Shown here piece after piece: positions 47,901-60,365 of a stretch of DNA of 64,000 nucleotides. The DNA is from Pelecanus crispus. Lineage: Eukaryota; Chordata; Aves; Pelecaniformes; Pelecanidae. Every line of letters begins with the position of its first letter. Positions within the stretch are counted from its first letter, which is position 1. The notes below the pieces were generated by a model that saw only the letters and a program-made list of their open reading frames with translations, was not told where the DNA came from and made no database searches. The position numbers and the translations under genes are program-made. The stretch lies in assembly GCF_030463565.1 (NCBI RefSeq), contig NC_134649.1, positions 38,589,044 to 38,653,043 on the forward strand. The letters run 5' to 3'.

Positions 47901-48924
47901 CAGTGGGGATGTCCAGGGGGTATTTGCACAAGGGAAGCGAGGCTTGCTTCCTAATGCTTGGCTCTTTCCTGGAAGCCACCTGTCCTTGCTTGACCATCTT
48001 TTTATTGGGTGGTCATTGTTTTCCCAGGTTTATCTTTCCGATTTTTCAGGTGGACAGAAAGCTGCGTGTGTAATTGCAACGGGAGCGCTCAGCCACGTGC
48101 TGGAAAGGCATGTTTGACACTGCACCTGTAGTCACCTCTTAACACGTGTGTGCCAAGGACTCTATTTTGGGTGTGCTTGAAGTGTTGAAATGTTGTACAG
48201 AGAGAGAGAAGGGCGGTGCTGGAGGGGCGTGCTGATGGTGCAAACCCCTCCCAGTAACTACACCGTGCTGGGCTGGCAGTTTGGAGATGGGGCGGTGGGG
48301 CATCCTGGGAGGCGCAGCGCAGAGACGAGCTGCCCTCATTAGCTTGCCATCTGCTCCTCGTTATGCAAACAAGGCACTGCCTTAGGGCTCTCCTGAGCTC
48401 CGGCATGGCCCTTATGGGTTGACCCAGTTTTGGGGCCTCCTGGTTATTTTTGGGGGGTGAGCTCAGTTCCTCAAAGCAGCTGGTGGCTCCCTGCCCACTG
48501 CCATCCCCGGGCTGCTGCAGAGCAAGGAGGCTGCGAGCTGTCCCTCCTGCCACAGCCCCGCAGGAGAAATCCAGCACCACCTGGGATCCAGGCGCTGGAG
48601 ATCCCTAAGGCTGGCACGGTTGTGGGACGGTGCAGCCAGTGCTTCCCAGCCAGGATAGCATCAGACTACAGATCCCTCGCAGCCAGCTAAGTGAGCTCTC
48701 ATGTTTTTGGAGGATTATCTGGCTGCCCAGTCACCACCGTAATCCCTGCAGCTCCCTGCCCTGTCCTGAAACCAGCTGGCCTAGGGCGTGAACGCATCAG
48801 GACCTGTCTTCGTCGGGAATCTGCTCCCCCCCAGGGCTTGAGCTTGCCGCAGCTTGTTTATTCTCTCCCACGGAAAGCACAGCTGAACTGGCCCCAACGT
48901 CTGGCTTCTTCGGCTTCTCCACTT

Positions 48925-48942
48925 TAATAATAATAATAATAA
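48925..48942. repeat. (TAA)6 microsatellite
   Basis: Six perfect TAA units followed by AATAAAC. A simple repeat of the same type as the one at 41797. Confidence 0.93.
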
Positions 48943-49579
48943 ATAAACTCTTCACGCTAAGTGGGTCATCCCCATCCCTACACAATGGGATGCGGTGCTT
49001 CTGTCCTGGGGAGGGTTGAGGGGCTCTCCTGCAGCCCCCTGTCCTGTCGAGGGCAGGGAGATGGGGTTGCTTCAGGGGGCCAGATTTGGTGGCCCATGGA
49101 AGCACCCCCTTTGTTTAGGGTTGTCTTAAAGCTTTGGAGAAGGATTCTTTCGGTGCAGTTGCAGCCCTTGGTGTGTGTCTGGGCAGCATGACCTGAAAAT
49201 AGGTTCTGTGGGGAGGGGGAGCTGCTGACTGGGAGCTTTTTCGGAAATTTCGCTGTTGCCTGCTGGCTCTCTTCCCATAACGCAAGCCCCTGTGAGCTGG
49301 CCTCTGGGGTACAAGGCATGACCCAGTCGCGGTCCACGTGAGCTAGAAGGAGAAGCCGTCAGGCTCCCTGCCTGCTCTGCTGGTCCCCATCCCTGCGGAT
49401 CCTTTCGCGTTGCCCTCTGCTTAGCGCTCAGGGTAAGTGGCTCCGGCTCAAAAGGGCCCCTTTGTGTCTCAGCGGGTGAAATCTGGCTCCTGGAGTGCGC
49501 GGGAAGGCTCGGCCCGCCTCGTGACCCCGCTGCTGGCTACCCTACTTACTGCCTGCACCTTGGCAGGCTTTTTTTGGGC

Positions 49580-49597
49580 GGGGGGGGGGGGGGGGGG
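49580..49597. repeat. G18 homopolymer
   Basis: Eighteen consecutive G residues preceded by TTTTTTTGGGC. Prone to quadruplex formation and to length errors in sequencing. Confidence 0.95.
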
Positions 49598-49904
49598 CAG
49601 ATTTGGGGTGTGAAGCCTGTCCTGGCCCCGGCGGTCTCGGCTGGTGACCCTTGAGGGCTCCCCGAGCATCGACCCCATCGCAGCCCCTGGAAATCCTCTC
49701 CTGCCCATGTTGCTGCCTCTCCCCAGCTGGCTGCCTGGCACAAGGGCCTTTTGTTCCTCCTGCCTCTTCCCTCTGCCCTCTCCTGCTCTGTCCCCATCCC
49801 ATTCTCTGGGGACCCCTTGCCCCCTCCCCGCGACGCACACAGCCCCCGTGGGCGCCTGCGCCCAGCCCCGGGAGGCAGATCCGCTCCTCGGAGCATGCGT
49901 CCGT

Positions 49905-50330
49905 GCCTCTCCCCAATCAATGGCAATAATTTTATTGGCATGACAAGGTAGCTGACGGTTGCCAAAGTGAATCCATCAAATACCTCTCGGCGGCTCCCCG
50001 CCCCCTCGAGAGCTCTCGCCGGAGTCGTTAAGCTGTTTTAATCAAGGTGGAGGCTGGAGAGCTGGCGTGTTAAGTGGATCGGGTGGTGCGGAGGGGGCGG
50101 CGGAGCCTTCCCCGTCCCCCCACTCGTGGCGGGGAGCGCTCGGCATCGCCCCGCTCCTGCTCAGCAGGAAGGGGCCCTGCTCCCGGCGTCAGGCTTTGTT
50201 GAGCCGCCCGGCTCCGAACAGGATGTCTCATTGTTGGAGGAAACAATTAGAAATTCATCGTGAACCGTTGGCCTCGGGGACCGACCGGGGCGGCGGGGCC
50301 GGGGCTGCAGACAGCTGCCAGCTTGGCCCT
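49905..50330. promoter_or_regulatory. Candidate enhancer with paired SOX motifs and CpG-rich core
   Basis: Begins with AT-rich words (GCAATAATTTTATTGGC, a near-palindrome) and passes through a CpG-rich stretch (50060-50220). It then carries ATTGTT at 50230-50235 and AACAAT at 50242-50247, an inverted SOX pair separated by 6 nt, next to AATTAG. No frame or repeat accounts for it. Confidence 0.38.
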
Positions 50331-50532
50331 CGAGTGACTGCTGAGGGGTATGCCGCCGGGGTTCGGGCTCCTGCCTTGTGCGAGATGGATGGGGCTGAAT
50401 GTTTCCGTGCTCCTGGCGCTCCGAGGGATGCCCCAGCATGCTCGTGCAGCATCAGGAAGGGAGAGGAGGTGTCGGGGGGCTCCCTCCACCCCCTGTGCCC
50501 CCGGGCTTTTTGACTCACAAGCCATAACCCTC

Positions 50533-50555
50533 TTTTTTTTTTTTTTTTTTTTTTT
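50533..50555. repeat. T23 homopolymer
   Basis: Twenty-three T residues followed by CCTC and a second T run. A pyrimidine tract that could mimic an acceptor, but the downstream sequence is not exon-like. Confidence 0.95.
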
Positions 50556-51901
50556 CCTCTTTTTTTCCCCCATCTGCTCTGCTCTCTGCACAAAGCCAGC
50601 AGGTGAGCGAGGGCTGGGAGCCTGGCGCCCGGCCAGCCAGGGAGGCAGCAGCAGCAGCAGCCAGCCCTGCTCCAACCTTCCCTGCCGAAAGCGCTGACGG
50701 TGCACGTCTCGCCTCTCCCTGGCTCCGGCGCCGGGCGCCCGCAGGCAGCACACCACCTAACCCCAATCCATCAGCCCGCTCCAGCTGCCACGGAGCAGCC
50801 GACGAGTAAGGCAGCGCCGCTGCCGGGCTTTGCTGGTGTCGGGGCAAGGTGACTTTTGGGGAGCGGTGCGTTGCAGAAGCTGGAGGAGGCTTAGGGATGG
50901 AGGTGGATCCCTGAGACCCTGTGCCTTCAAAAGGGCTGCTGGGTGCGAACCTGGCTTCTGTAGTTGCCCTGAAAAAGGGGGTTGAGGGCAAAACGCCTCT
51001 CGGCAGCCCCCTGAGCCGGCTCGTGCTGCGTCGTGGGGCGTGCTCAGGAGCTGACAGGTCTGTACCGGCTGAACACAGCAGCATCGCCTTTGCAGCCGGT
51101 CCCTGCAGACCATCGTGTGCCCTGGCAGGGGCTGCCACCCTGAAAATAGGGTGGAAATAGGGCTGGGAAAGGAAAAAGGAAGAGCTTGTGGGTTTGTGCC
51201 TGCATGCTGTCGCTGGTCCTGCCCTGTTGTTGCGGGGCTGCGTAAGGCAGTCGGTGGCAATGGCTCAGCAGCGCTGGGAGAGCAAGGCAGAAGAGTGATG
51301 CTTTGGGGTTGTTGGTGCGGATGCCGAGCCTCCCTAAACCTCTGGGCGAGAGTCGCTGAGGGCCTGTGTTAGGAGAAGGGGTGCGTGGACTTGCCCATCG
51401 CTGGGGCTGCGCAGCTGGCAGCAAGCACAGGTTTTCCCTCCCGGCCAGCGGGGTTGGGTTGGTTGGTGAAGCATGAAGCTGCTGAGCGTTTCCTTCTGCA
51501 TCTCTCTGCCCCTGAATGCGGGGCTGTGGCCCCTACCTGCGACCCCTATTCTGCTGGGAAGAGCAGGAGCACGACTCTTGCTTTGGACCCCACTTCTTGC
51601 TGAGGACCTCTGCAGTGGCCCCATGGGGACAGGGCAGGGTGAAAAGCCACCCCATTGAGATGGAAATGAGCTGGGAGGCCCCAGCTCTGTTGGGTCCCTC
51701 CTGTTGGAGCCATTGTGCCTATTCACAGGCTTGAACACTGACTAATTTGGACTTTTCAGGTAGGAGAATAGCCCTGGCCTCCCACCAAAGGCAGCGCTGG
51801 CTGGGTGGGAAGGGGCAGTGCTGGTGTCCTGGCTCGCCTTTGTGCAGCCCCATTAGCCCAGATTAATGGTGCCTGAGGAATTTGCCCTGAGCCAGTGGCC
51901 T

Positions 51902-51932
51902 GCTGGAGGAGGGAGATGCTGGAGGAGGGAGA
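51902..51932. repeat. 15-bp direct repeat, 2 copies
   Basis: GCTGGAGGAGGGAGAT occurs twice in tandem. A minor duplication. Confidence 0.8.
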
Positions 51933-53349
51933 TGCACGCCCAGCAGGGGCCAAGCTGGTTTTGATGTGGTCTGGGTCTCTGCATGTCCCAGCACTGCCTC
52001 AGGTAGAGATGTGACAGCAGGGAAGGTCAGCCGTCCCCAGTCCCCGTGGGCTGACACCCCTGGTTCTCCCCTCCGGACTGGGAGGAAAATCTGTCATAAA
52101 TCAAGAGCAAAGTGGAGGTGCGGTGTGGCACTTGGGGATGCAGGACGTGGACTCCAGCCACCCCTCGGTGGCTGCTGGACCCTGTCGTCCATCTCCGAGG
52201 CTTTGATACATGCAGGGGTCATTTGTCTCCGCTGCAGGTCCAGGCGGGACGGCACTCAGCCGCAGGCTGCTCAGAAGAGCTGCTGTTTGGCCTCTGTTAT
52301 CCTCTGCTCTGGTTAATTATGGGCTTTGCTGAAGTGGAGCAGGAGAATGGATGCTAGTGGTAGACTGGTAGTGATGGGGAAGGCAGCAGGAAAGTGCCCC
52401 ATGGGATTGGCATTGTAGGGTAAAATATGGAGCTGGAGGAGCCGGGGCAGGCGCTGGGTGGTGGTAAGGGTGCGGACCCCTGGGACCATGCCCCTCTTTC
52501 TCCCAGGGGCTGACCTTGTTCGGTGGCGGGGTGTGGGACAGGAGTGAAACCCCATCCTGTCGAGTACCCAAGAAACACCCAGAGTGGGACCGGAGCGCTC
52601 AGCCTGCATCTTGCCAAGGTCATAGTTAGTCTCTGCGATACAGTGCAAACAAACCCGGGGATCAGGGCTGTGCTGGTAATCCCGCCGTGCCTTGTGGATG
52701 AGCAAAAACCCGGGAGCTCTGCTCATCAAAGGACGGTGGAGCTGGAGCCACGGCACTGGCGTTTAGACATGCCGCCCGGCTAAGGAAAAGGGTCTCCCAG
52801 CCTTGGGGGCGTGTGTGCTAATCCTGGCTTAGGCCACCACAATAAGGATAACGCTTAGCATTTTACATGATGGCGCTTCACGATGAAATGAGTTTGATGG
52901 GTTCTCGCTTTAATCCCTTGACTGGACACAGTTGCGTGGCTGAGGGTGAATCGGAGCGGGCTGGTGGGCAGAGCTGGGGCGGCGTAGCGGGACGGAGCAT
53001 CTCGGGCAGGGACAGGAGGGGCGTCAAAGCCCCGACTCCATGAGAAGGACCGCAGGTACTGCATCCACTTTTCATTCTCTTTCTACCCAGAATGGAAACG
53101 TTTCCCCTTCTTACTTTTTCCCTCTGTTTTGCCTTCCTCTTTTATGTCTCCTCCCACCACCAGTGCTCGAAATAGCTCCGGCTGCTGCACGCCAGCCCCA
53201 CGTTCTTCCTCTCCTGCCCTTTGGTGGGACCTTGAGGTTCCCATATCTCACCTCAGAGGAACTGTGTTGAAGGGCTTTGCACTGAATAAACCTCCCCGCA
53301 ACCCCCCGCCCCCGCCAGCTGCTTCCAAGCTGGGAAATTTCCCCATACT

Positions 53350-53362
53350 CCCCCCCCCCCCC
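53350..53362. repeat. C13 homopolymer
   Basis: Thirteen consecutive C residues. A simple repeat. Confidence 0.9.
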
Positions 53363-54719
53363 GCCCTTTTCTTAGCATTGCAATTGTGTGGAGACTGGAG
53401 GGGGAGAGTGGGGCTGCAGGGTAACGCAGCGGGGGACGTGATGGGCAGGGAGAGTGCCATCGTTCGGGGTTTGGTGCTGGATTTCTGGGCCCCCGGGAGC
53501 TTTTTCTGGGTGGCCCGTGCTGTACCAGAGCCGATCCTGGCACCTCCTCACTCTTTGTGTGCCCATGGACCAGCCGCCGGCATGAAACCTCCCCGTGGCA
53601 GCGAGAGCAATTGTCTACTTGGGAAGCAATAGTGGGAAAGTTTTATTTAATGGATGTTTAGTTCTTTTAATGCCATTTAGCAGCTGGAGAGAAGGAAGAG
53701 AGCCAGTGCCATGTGACAAACTGGCTCTCTACAGACCGAGGATGGGACATGGTGGTGGGGAGCATCCCTACAGTCTCGTGGAGAAAGGCAGGATAATCTG
53801 ATAGTGCTTTAATTTTGCCACGCTTTGTGCTCTTGAGGGCAGCACTGGTTGGTTGCTCTGTGCCGGGACAGGTCTGGCACGGCTGAGGCACTCGGTGGGG
53901 GATGCAGGGAGGAGTGGTGCCGGTAGGGCCGGTGCTGGGGGAAGCATCTCCTCCTGACGTAATCCCCGTACGGGCAAAGGAAACGATGCTGGGCTGAAAA
54001 ACCCGTGTGGTTTTTATTAGCTACAACCCTAATGATGTATTTTGTATTGCTCTCCTGCGTGGATAAAAATTACCAGACCTTGAAGAAAGGGAAAAAAAAA
54101 AAGTCTCTCTGACCTTGAAGCTGTTCGTTCACTCGTCTTCATTTCATTCCCCTCAGCTGGGGATGCGGGTCAGTTTTGGGTGCTATTTATAGTCCGCTTC
54201 ACTTGATGGTTTTCTTTACAAAGCAAAAGGTTGTCACCTTTGTTTCTGATACTGCAGAGAGGAGCTGCTCAAGGGAAAAGGAAGAATAAATGAGAAATTC
54301 TTCAGAGTGTTCCTGTACACGGCAAAGCTTTGTAATCTGGAAAGATCAGAAAGTCCTGGACTGCTGTGCTGAGCTCCTCATGCGGACGTAGCAAGGGTCC
54401 GTGCTGCCCGGAGGGGTACGGGATGATGCTCTGCCATGCTGGCCAGTGGCTTCTGGGACCGGTTGGAGCCTTTATCCGCTCCAAAACAGCAATGCTTTCC
54501 CTTCCCTTGGCTCACCTCTCCGTATCTGGCACGGTTGGCTTAGGTTGAAACAGCATGTTAGCTTAATTCTTCCCTTCTCCCTCCCTTGTGAAGGAAGTCA
54601 TGGCTGCGTTTCCCACCTTGACCTAAGCCGCCCACCTGGAGGAGTCCTGCTGCCGAAATGGCATCACCTGCCCGTGCCCGCATCTCCTCCTCTGGCCCCA
54701 TCCCTGACTGACAGACTCG

Positions 54720-54840
54720 TTGAAACAACAAATGTTGCCGTAATTTAATTTTCAGGCAAACAATAGTCCGGGGACAATGTTAAATTCATGAAACTGGCTT
54801 AATGCGATGAAATTTAATGAAGCAATTTGTGCGCTAGCGT
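54720..54840. promoter_or_regulatory. AT-rich candidate non-coding element with SOX-like sites
   Basis: ACAACAAATG, AAACAAT (AACAAT at 54759-54764) and GACAATG occur within 60 nt, together with GTAATTTAATT and GAAATTTAATGAAG. The block is sharply bounded by GC-rich DNA and contains no frame or repeat. Confidence 0.35.
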
Positions 54841-56559
54841 GGCTGTGCGCGGCTCCGGGGTAGCCGGGATGCTGCTCCATCCTGCCGGGTAGTCCCTCTT
54901 TGAGGATGAGCCAGGGAAAGGTTGATGCTCCAGGGGAAAGGAGGGGGCTATCCTGCTGCTCCCCAGGCTGTGTGTGCTATTGGGGTGCAGCTTTCCTGTC
55001 CCGCTCCCCGATGCTGCTGCAGTATGAGCTGAGAGCCTGTGGGTCCAAGCTCTGTGGTTTGGCTGGAAGGGGAAGGGTTAATAAGAGTGTTCTGGGGCAG
55101 GAGGGCCTGGGTCTCTGCAGGCTCTGCCTTCCTGCCTTCCCTGGTCCTTTCCTCCCTTTGCCTGGAGCCGGAAGGTCCCTTCACGCCCCACCCCCAGCAC
55201 CCTTAGTTGGGGGGGCCAGGGAATTGCCCCCCAGAGCTGGGCACCAGAGGAGGGTTTGGCAATGGATGGGTCCCGGCAAAGGGCTCCTGGCCATCCTGCT
55301 GCTCCTGGAGACCTCTTGTCCCTGCTGGTCCCAGGGATGCTGCTTGGCAAGGGCGGGCAGCAGGCAGAGTGCAGAGCGGGGAGAGGAGCCAGATCCTTGT
55401 GCTGGATCTGCGTCCTGGAGGGCTTCTCCGCAGGGGTGAGGACACCCCTGCAAACACACTCCCTTCCCCCAGCCCCTGCTTTGGGCTGCCAGACCGAAGC
55501 CTCAAATGCTGTAGCACCCCATCTCCCATGCATGCAACGCTGGCTCTTCCCGACAGCGATTGCCTCCAGGGCCACCCTGGCTTGCGATATCCACGGGGCT
55601 GTTAAATGAGGCTGTTCCCTTTGGAGCAAGAGTTGGGAGCAATGCTGCACTGGGAGAGCACGGTCTTGTCTTTGGGGCTTACGGTTCACAAAGCAGGTGA
55701 GAAGAGGCAGTGTGAGGGCAGAGAGCCCGGCTGCTTGCTCCAGGGGTGGATTGGATTTGTGCCACCCTGCCAGCATCCCTCGGGCCCCCTGGCACGAGTA
55801 ATGCATAGGCTTCTGTCGTGTCCCGGGAGAGGTTTCCCTGCCGTTTCTTTCCCCTCGGTGATTGACAGAGCCCTGTAGATCTTAATTATGTGCTGGCATC
55901 TGCAGAACAAACCTGGTGGTGCCGTAGCTGGAGACTTTAACACTGGCAATGCTGCTCGCTGGGCCGGGTGGCTGCAGAGGTAAGGGGCTTCCTTGGCTTT
56001 TTGGGGACAACTCAGTGTCCTTGCGGGATGCGATGGACCTCTGGAGCTATGTGGGTGGGAGCTGGGGCAGTGGTGGATGAAGGGATGATGTCAAATGTAT
56101 GTGTGGATAATTTTGCTGTGAGCTGTTCTCTGGTGAAGCTTGGGGAGGAGGGCAGGCACTTGCAGAAGTCTTCCCCAGCCCTGTCGTGTCCCTCCAGTCC
56201 TCCCAGCAAAAACCCCTGCCAAAGCCTGAGCTCCACAAAACTTGTGTCACTGGTGATGCTCTTCCCAATGAGGACTTAAAGGTAAATTTCCACTGAAAGA
56301 TGCAGCAAAGTCCTTCCGAGGTTGTATTTTGGCTCCGCAGGGGTGCTCGTGGGCAAGCTTGAGGTAGAGCAGTTTGCGGTCCTGGAAGCTGTGAAGGCAG
56401 CAGGTCTGCTGCTCTCGGAGGCTGGGTCAGTGCCTGGCTGTTCCCTGGCTCCGCTGGCTTTTCGCTTTCCATTGACGGCGGTCAAAAATTAACCAGCAGC
56501 TGTTGAGCAAAATGCAACTGATGAGAAATTCGTGGAGTAAAAATATGATGCAGTTTCGA

Positions 56560-56590
56560 TATGTGTGTGTGTATATATGTATGTATTTAT
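56560..56590. repeat. TG/TA microsatellite
   Basis: ATGTGTGTGTGTATATATGTATGTATTTATTT, an interrupted alternating tract. Confidence 0.85.
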
Positions 56591-56912
56591 TTTTCTTTAA
56601 AAGCTTCCAAAAATAGTCCTGTGTCTTGGCCAGGGTGACTGCGTCTGTAATTAGCTATGGAAGACTGGTGTCTTAGCGAGGCTGGTATATGTGCAGCCAC
56701 GTAGAAAGGCTCTGTGGCCTCGATGAGGAGGTCAGGACACAGGACCTTGGGGGCAGCGGGCACGGCTGGAGGGCTTGGGGGTGCAGGCAGTGGGCTCCCA
56801 TGGTGTGCTCTGTACTGGCAGCTTTCGTGGGAGAGGGAGGGGAGCAGCCTCTGCCCCCCTGGATGGCAATGCTGGATGGGGTTGGGCTCACTGCTGCGGT
56901 GCTTGGTTTCCT

Positions 56913-56925
56913 GGGGGGGGGGGGG
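56913..56925. repeat. G13 homopolymer
   Basis: Thirteen consecutive G residues within a G-rich context. Confidence 0.9.
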
Positions 56926-57229
56926 AATGCACGTGATGGTATTTGTGAGAAATGAGCAAAATCCTTTAAAAAGACCCAAAAAGCCCAAAACCGCACTTTG
57001 CCTGCGTGGCCTGTGCCAGCTGATTCCCACCCTGCGCGAGGGATGGGAACTTCCCAAATTGAATTCTCCATTTATTTCCCCAGGGTTTCTTGGTGTTGCT
57101 CTCCCTCTCTTTCTGGTATGTTTATGAGCCTCAAGGGATCTGTTTTTACACTCAACGTTTAAAATTAAAGATGTGTGTGTCTTCTAGCAGGTGAGATAAA
57201 CACTCCCTGTCTCAGCTAGGGGTTTCCTT

Positions 57230-57241
57230 CCCCCCCCCCCC
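57230..57241. repeat. C12 homopolymer
   Basis: Twelve consecutive C residues. Confidence 0.9.
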
Positions 57242-60200
57242 GAATCTGCTGGTGGGAAAGTGCAAGCCTGTGGCTGGAGCAAATAACCTGGGAACAGGAT
57301 GCCTGGGCTCTCCTCCCAGCGGGATGAGTCTGCTTTGATGCCGCAGGGAAGCGGGATGGCCGGGCTCTCAGTTGTGTGAGCTTTGCCTTCTTTCTCTGGT
57401 GGCTTCTCGTTTTAAGTGGGCAAAGGTTGCTACCTTTGCAGTGGGGATGGAGGAGGAGGGAATAGGGGGGAGAAATGCGCTTGCTCGAGCTTCAAAGCGT
57501 GGTTCATCTGGGTGACTAAGGGCACGCTGTGTGTCGATGCGGTACCCCACTCATCTGCAGGAGGACTCCTTAAATTGCAGTAACTCGGTTGTGTTGTATT
57601 GTGTTATGCTGAACTCGGTGTTTCTGGCCGCAGGCTGTGTGGGTGCTGGCACAGCCGGGATGGCACCTACTGCCTGCGGTCCCCGTGGGGTGTGCTGCTT
57701 GAGGTGCCTCGAGCACATCCCCCTGCGCCTCGTCCCCCCTTCGGCCGCTGATTCCGGAGGAGGAGAGCAGCAGCATCCTGCCAGCTTAAGGAGAGGTGGG
57801 GAGCCATGGAGGGGCTTCCTCTGTGCTCCTTCACAGGGCCTAGCATCACGGCTTGCCTTCCCCTCCGCAGCCCTGTCCTTTCAGACCGCAGTTGGGGCTG
57901 CCTTTCTGCCCGACGTCTGCTTGCCCGGGCTGCTGAAACAGGACCTGGGCTTCATTTGGGAAATGGAAGCAATTAAAAAGCATATGAACAGCTCTGGTCC
58001 TCCCCAACACCGTACCTGCCCAGGTGGTTTTCAGTGCCTCCCTCCTGGGATGGGAACGTCTCCGCTCACCTCTGCTTGGGTTCATTTTCCCCCCCTCCCA
58101 TGTGCTTCTGCGCTTGTGCAAGCATCCTCACCGCTGTGCTGCGAAAGCCTTGGCTATGTAAACCCAGCCCAAATCCCCGAGAACGTTATTTTTTGTCTGA
58201 GACTTGGCCCAGCGTGCATTTCTGAGTCAACACTGGAGGTGGTACCGCATACCTGCGGAGCTGGGGTATTTTTGCAAGCATCTAGTGACCTCTGAGTCTT
58301 GCCCTCGGTGTCCCCACCACGGGTGGCAGCTCTCACTGGCCAAGGCTGTTGAGTCAAAACTGTTGTTTCTGACCCTCCTAATCTCCCTAATTCTGTTTAT
58401 GCTCGTGAACAGGGAGAAACAGAGAGACAGAGTGAGCATTTTTTTAATGGCTTGCAAGTTTCTGGTGATGTTTTTCATCAGGAAAATGATAGTTGTATAG
58501 AAGCAATTAATTGGAGGAAAATTTTATGGTAATAAATGTCAAGAATGTTTCAAGGATGGTTTGGATGAAATAAATTTTTTTTAAAGCCTCCCAGCAAAAA
58601 CAAAAACCTTGCCCTATTTTGAACCTTGCCAAAGAGAAACAACTTCAAAACTTCAATTTTCTTTTTTTTCTGGGGTGTGTGTAACGTCTAAGTGCTCTTT
58701 TTTCCCCCCTCAGCCTGTGCTCATTAAACAAAAGCATGTGTTTTCTTGGCGCTGTTCGCCAGAGGCAGCTCTGCCGGAGTGGAGGGCAGGGGCTGCGGAG
58801 GTGACGGCCGCACAAGTCCAGGCAAGTCCTGGTTTTCAGCAGGAGCTGGAGCCCTCCCTTTTTTGGCGGAGGGGACTGTGGTCAGTTCGCCTCTCCTGCC
58901 TGCGCTGCCCATTTCTTCTCCGCGCTGTCTGCGGATGGCAATGCCTGCAGCCAAAAGGAGGAGCAAGCTGTAGGCATGTGCGGACTACTTTGATATCCTG
59001 GGGCAGAAGGTGATAAAGGAAAGAATTAATGCTTCAGAGCGATGTTAGCGCCTTGGCTGCCTCTCCCCGTGCAGCCGTCGTCTGCGGCTCGTGGGCTGTT
59101 GGTAACGCTGCTGTGCCTCTTGCTCCCTAGAGCAAGTGGGGGCTTGGGGAGGTTGGCATGAAAAAAAAAGACACTTTATGGGGGAGATGATTTCCTAGGG
59201 AGGATATCTCTCTCCGTGCATGGCCTGAAACATCTCCGGGATGCTGCGGCTGCGTGAATCTGCCTCGGAGCTCTGCTCACCCCAGTGCAGCCGAGCCCTG
59301 CTGCGCGCTGCCTTCCAGCCGCAGCGGTACCTTCGGCCCCAGCTGCGGGGCTCAGCGCTGGTGTGTTTTTCATAAAGGCTCTTAATCACATACAGGATGT
59401 TTCTGTTTGTTCAAGCAATGAAATCACACAAACAACCCACCCCCAGTTTGGCTTTCGCAGAGCATCAGCTGCTCGACCCAAGTGCTAGGCAGAGCCGGAG
59501 CAATCCTCCCGTCTCCTCCTCCGGCTCTCGACCCGGCAGCGCGGCGAGAGCGCGCCTTTCATGTTGCGGACATGGCCTGGAAAGCCGCCCGGCACCGGGG
59601 ACGGGATTTTAGATTAGGACGGGGAGCTGGGGCTGACTCATCGCTGGGGCTCGCACTTGGCCGAGGCGGCGGCAGCATCTCGCGGGAGCTCGCGGGGAGG
59701 CTCGGAGACCTTGAGCCGGGACCAAGCGGGACCAGCCCCGCGATTTGGGGGCCAGCTTGCAGGCAGGCTCTGTGCGAGCGGCAGTGCCAGCTCAGACCCT
59801 CTCCTAAGAAGAGCGCGGTTGTTTTTTGGGTTCACTCAGCCCCGGATGGGGACATTGCAGACCTGCCACTGCGTCGTTGTCTTTTGCTTTGGGCTTCGTT
59901 AAGTGGAAGGAGAGCAGGAATACGTCAGGATGGATCGGAATAAGAAAAAACCCCCGACTTACCCCGGTTGCGCGCATGGGTCCCATTGCTGCCGTTTCCA
60001 TGGCAAAGCAGCGGGCCTGTAACCCAGCCCACCCCCTGCTCCTCGCAGTCTGGAGCAGCAAAAATCCTCGGAGACGATGAGAATAATTTAACAAGCCATT
60101 AACAAGAGCGGGGGAAAACACCGGAGGAGCTGGAGCAGGGTCGGGGCCGGGGCGCGGGGAGGCAGGGCTGGTTTTTGGCAGGGAGCGGGTCACGTTGGCA

Positions 60201-60289
60201 GCCTGCTCGCCTCGCCTTAGATATGTTATGAAGTTTTGGAGGTTGCTTGAAAAGTGTCTGGGGAGTGGTGGCGAGCCAAGCGGGCTGCG

Positions 60290-60365
60290 GGCCAGCTTGC
60301 AGCTAAGCATGTTGTTGTGTAAAATTGCAGTCAATTAATTTAAGACCTGCCAATTTCAACTGCAA
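60290..60365. promoter_or_regulatory. AT-rich candidate non-coding element
   Basis: TTGTTGTGTAAAATTGCAGTCAATTAATTTAAG is repeat-free and AT-rich in a GC-rich setting, with a TCAATTAATT homeodomain-type core. Low support. Confidence 0.28.
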
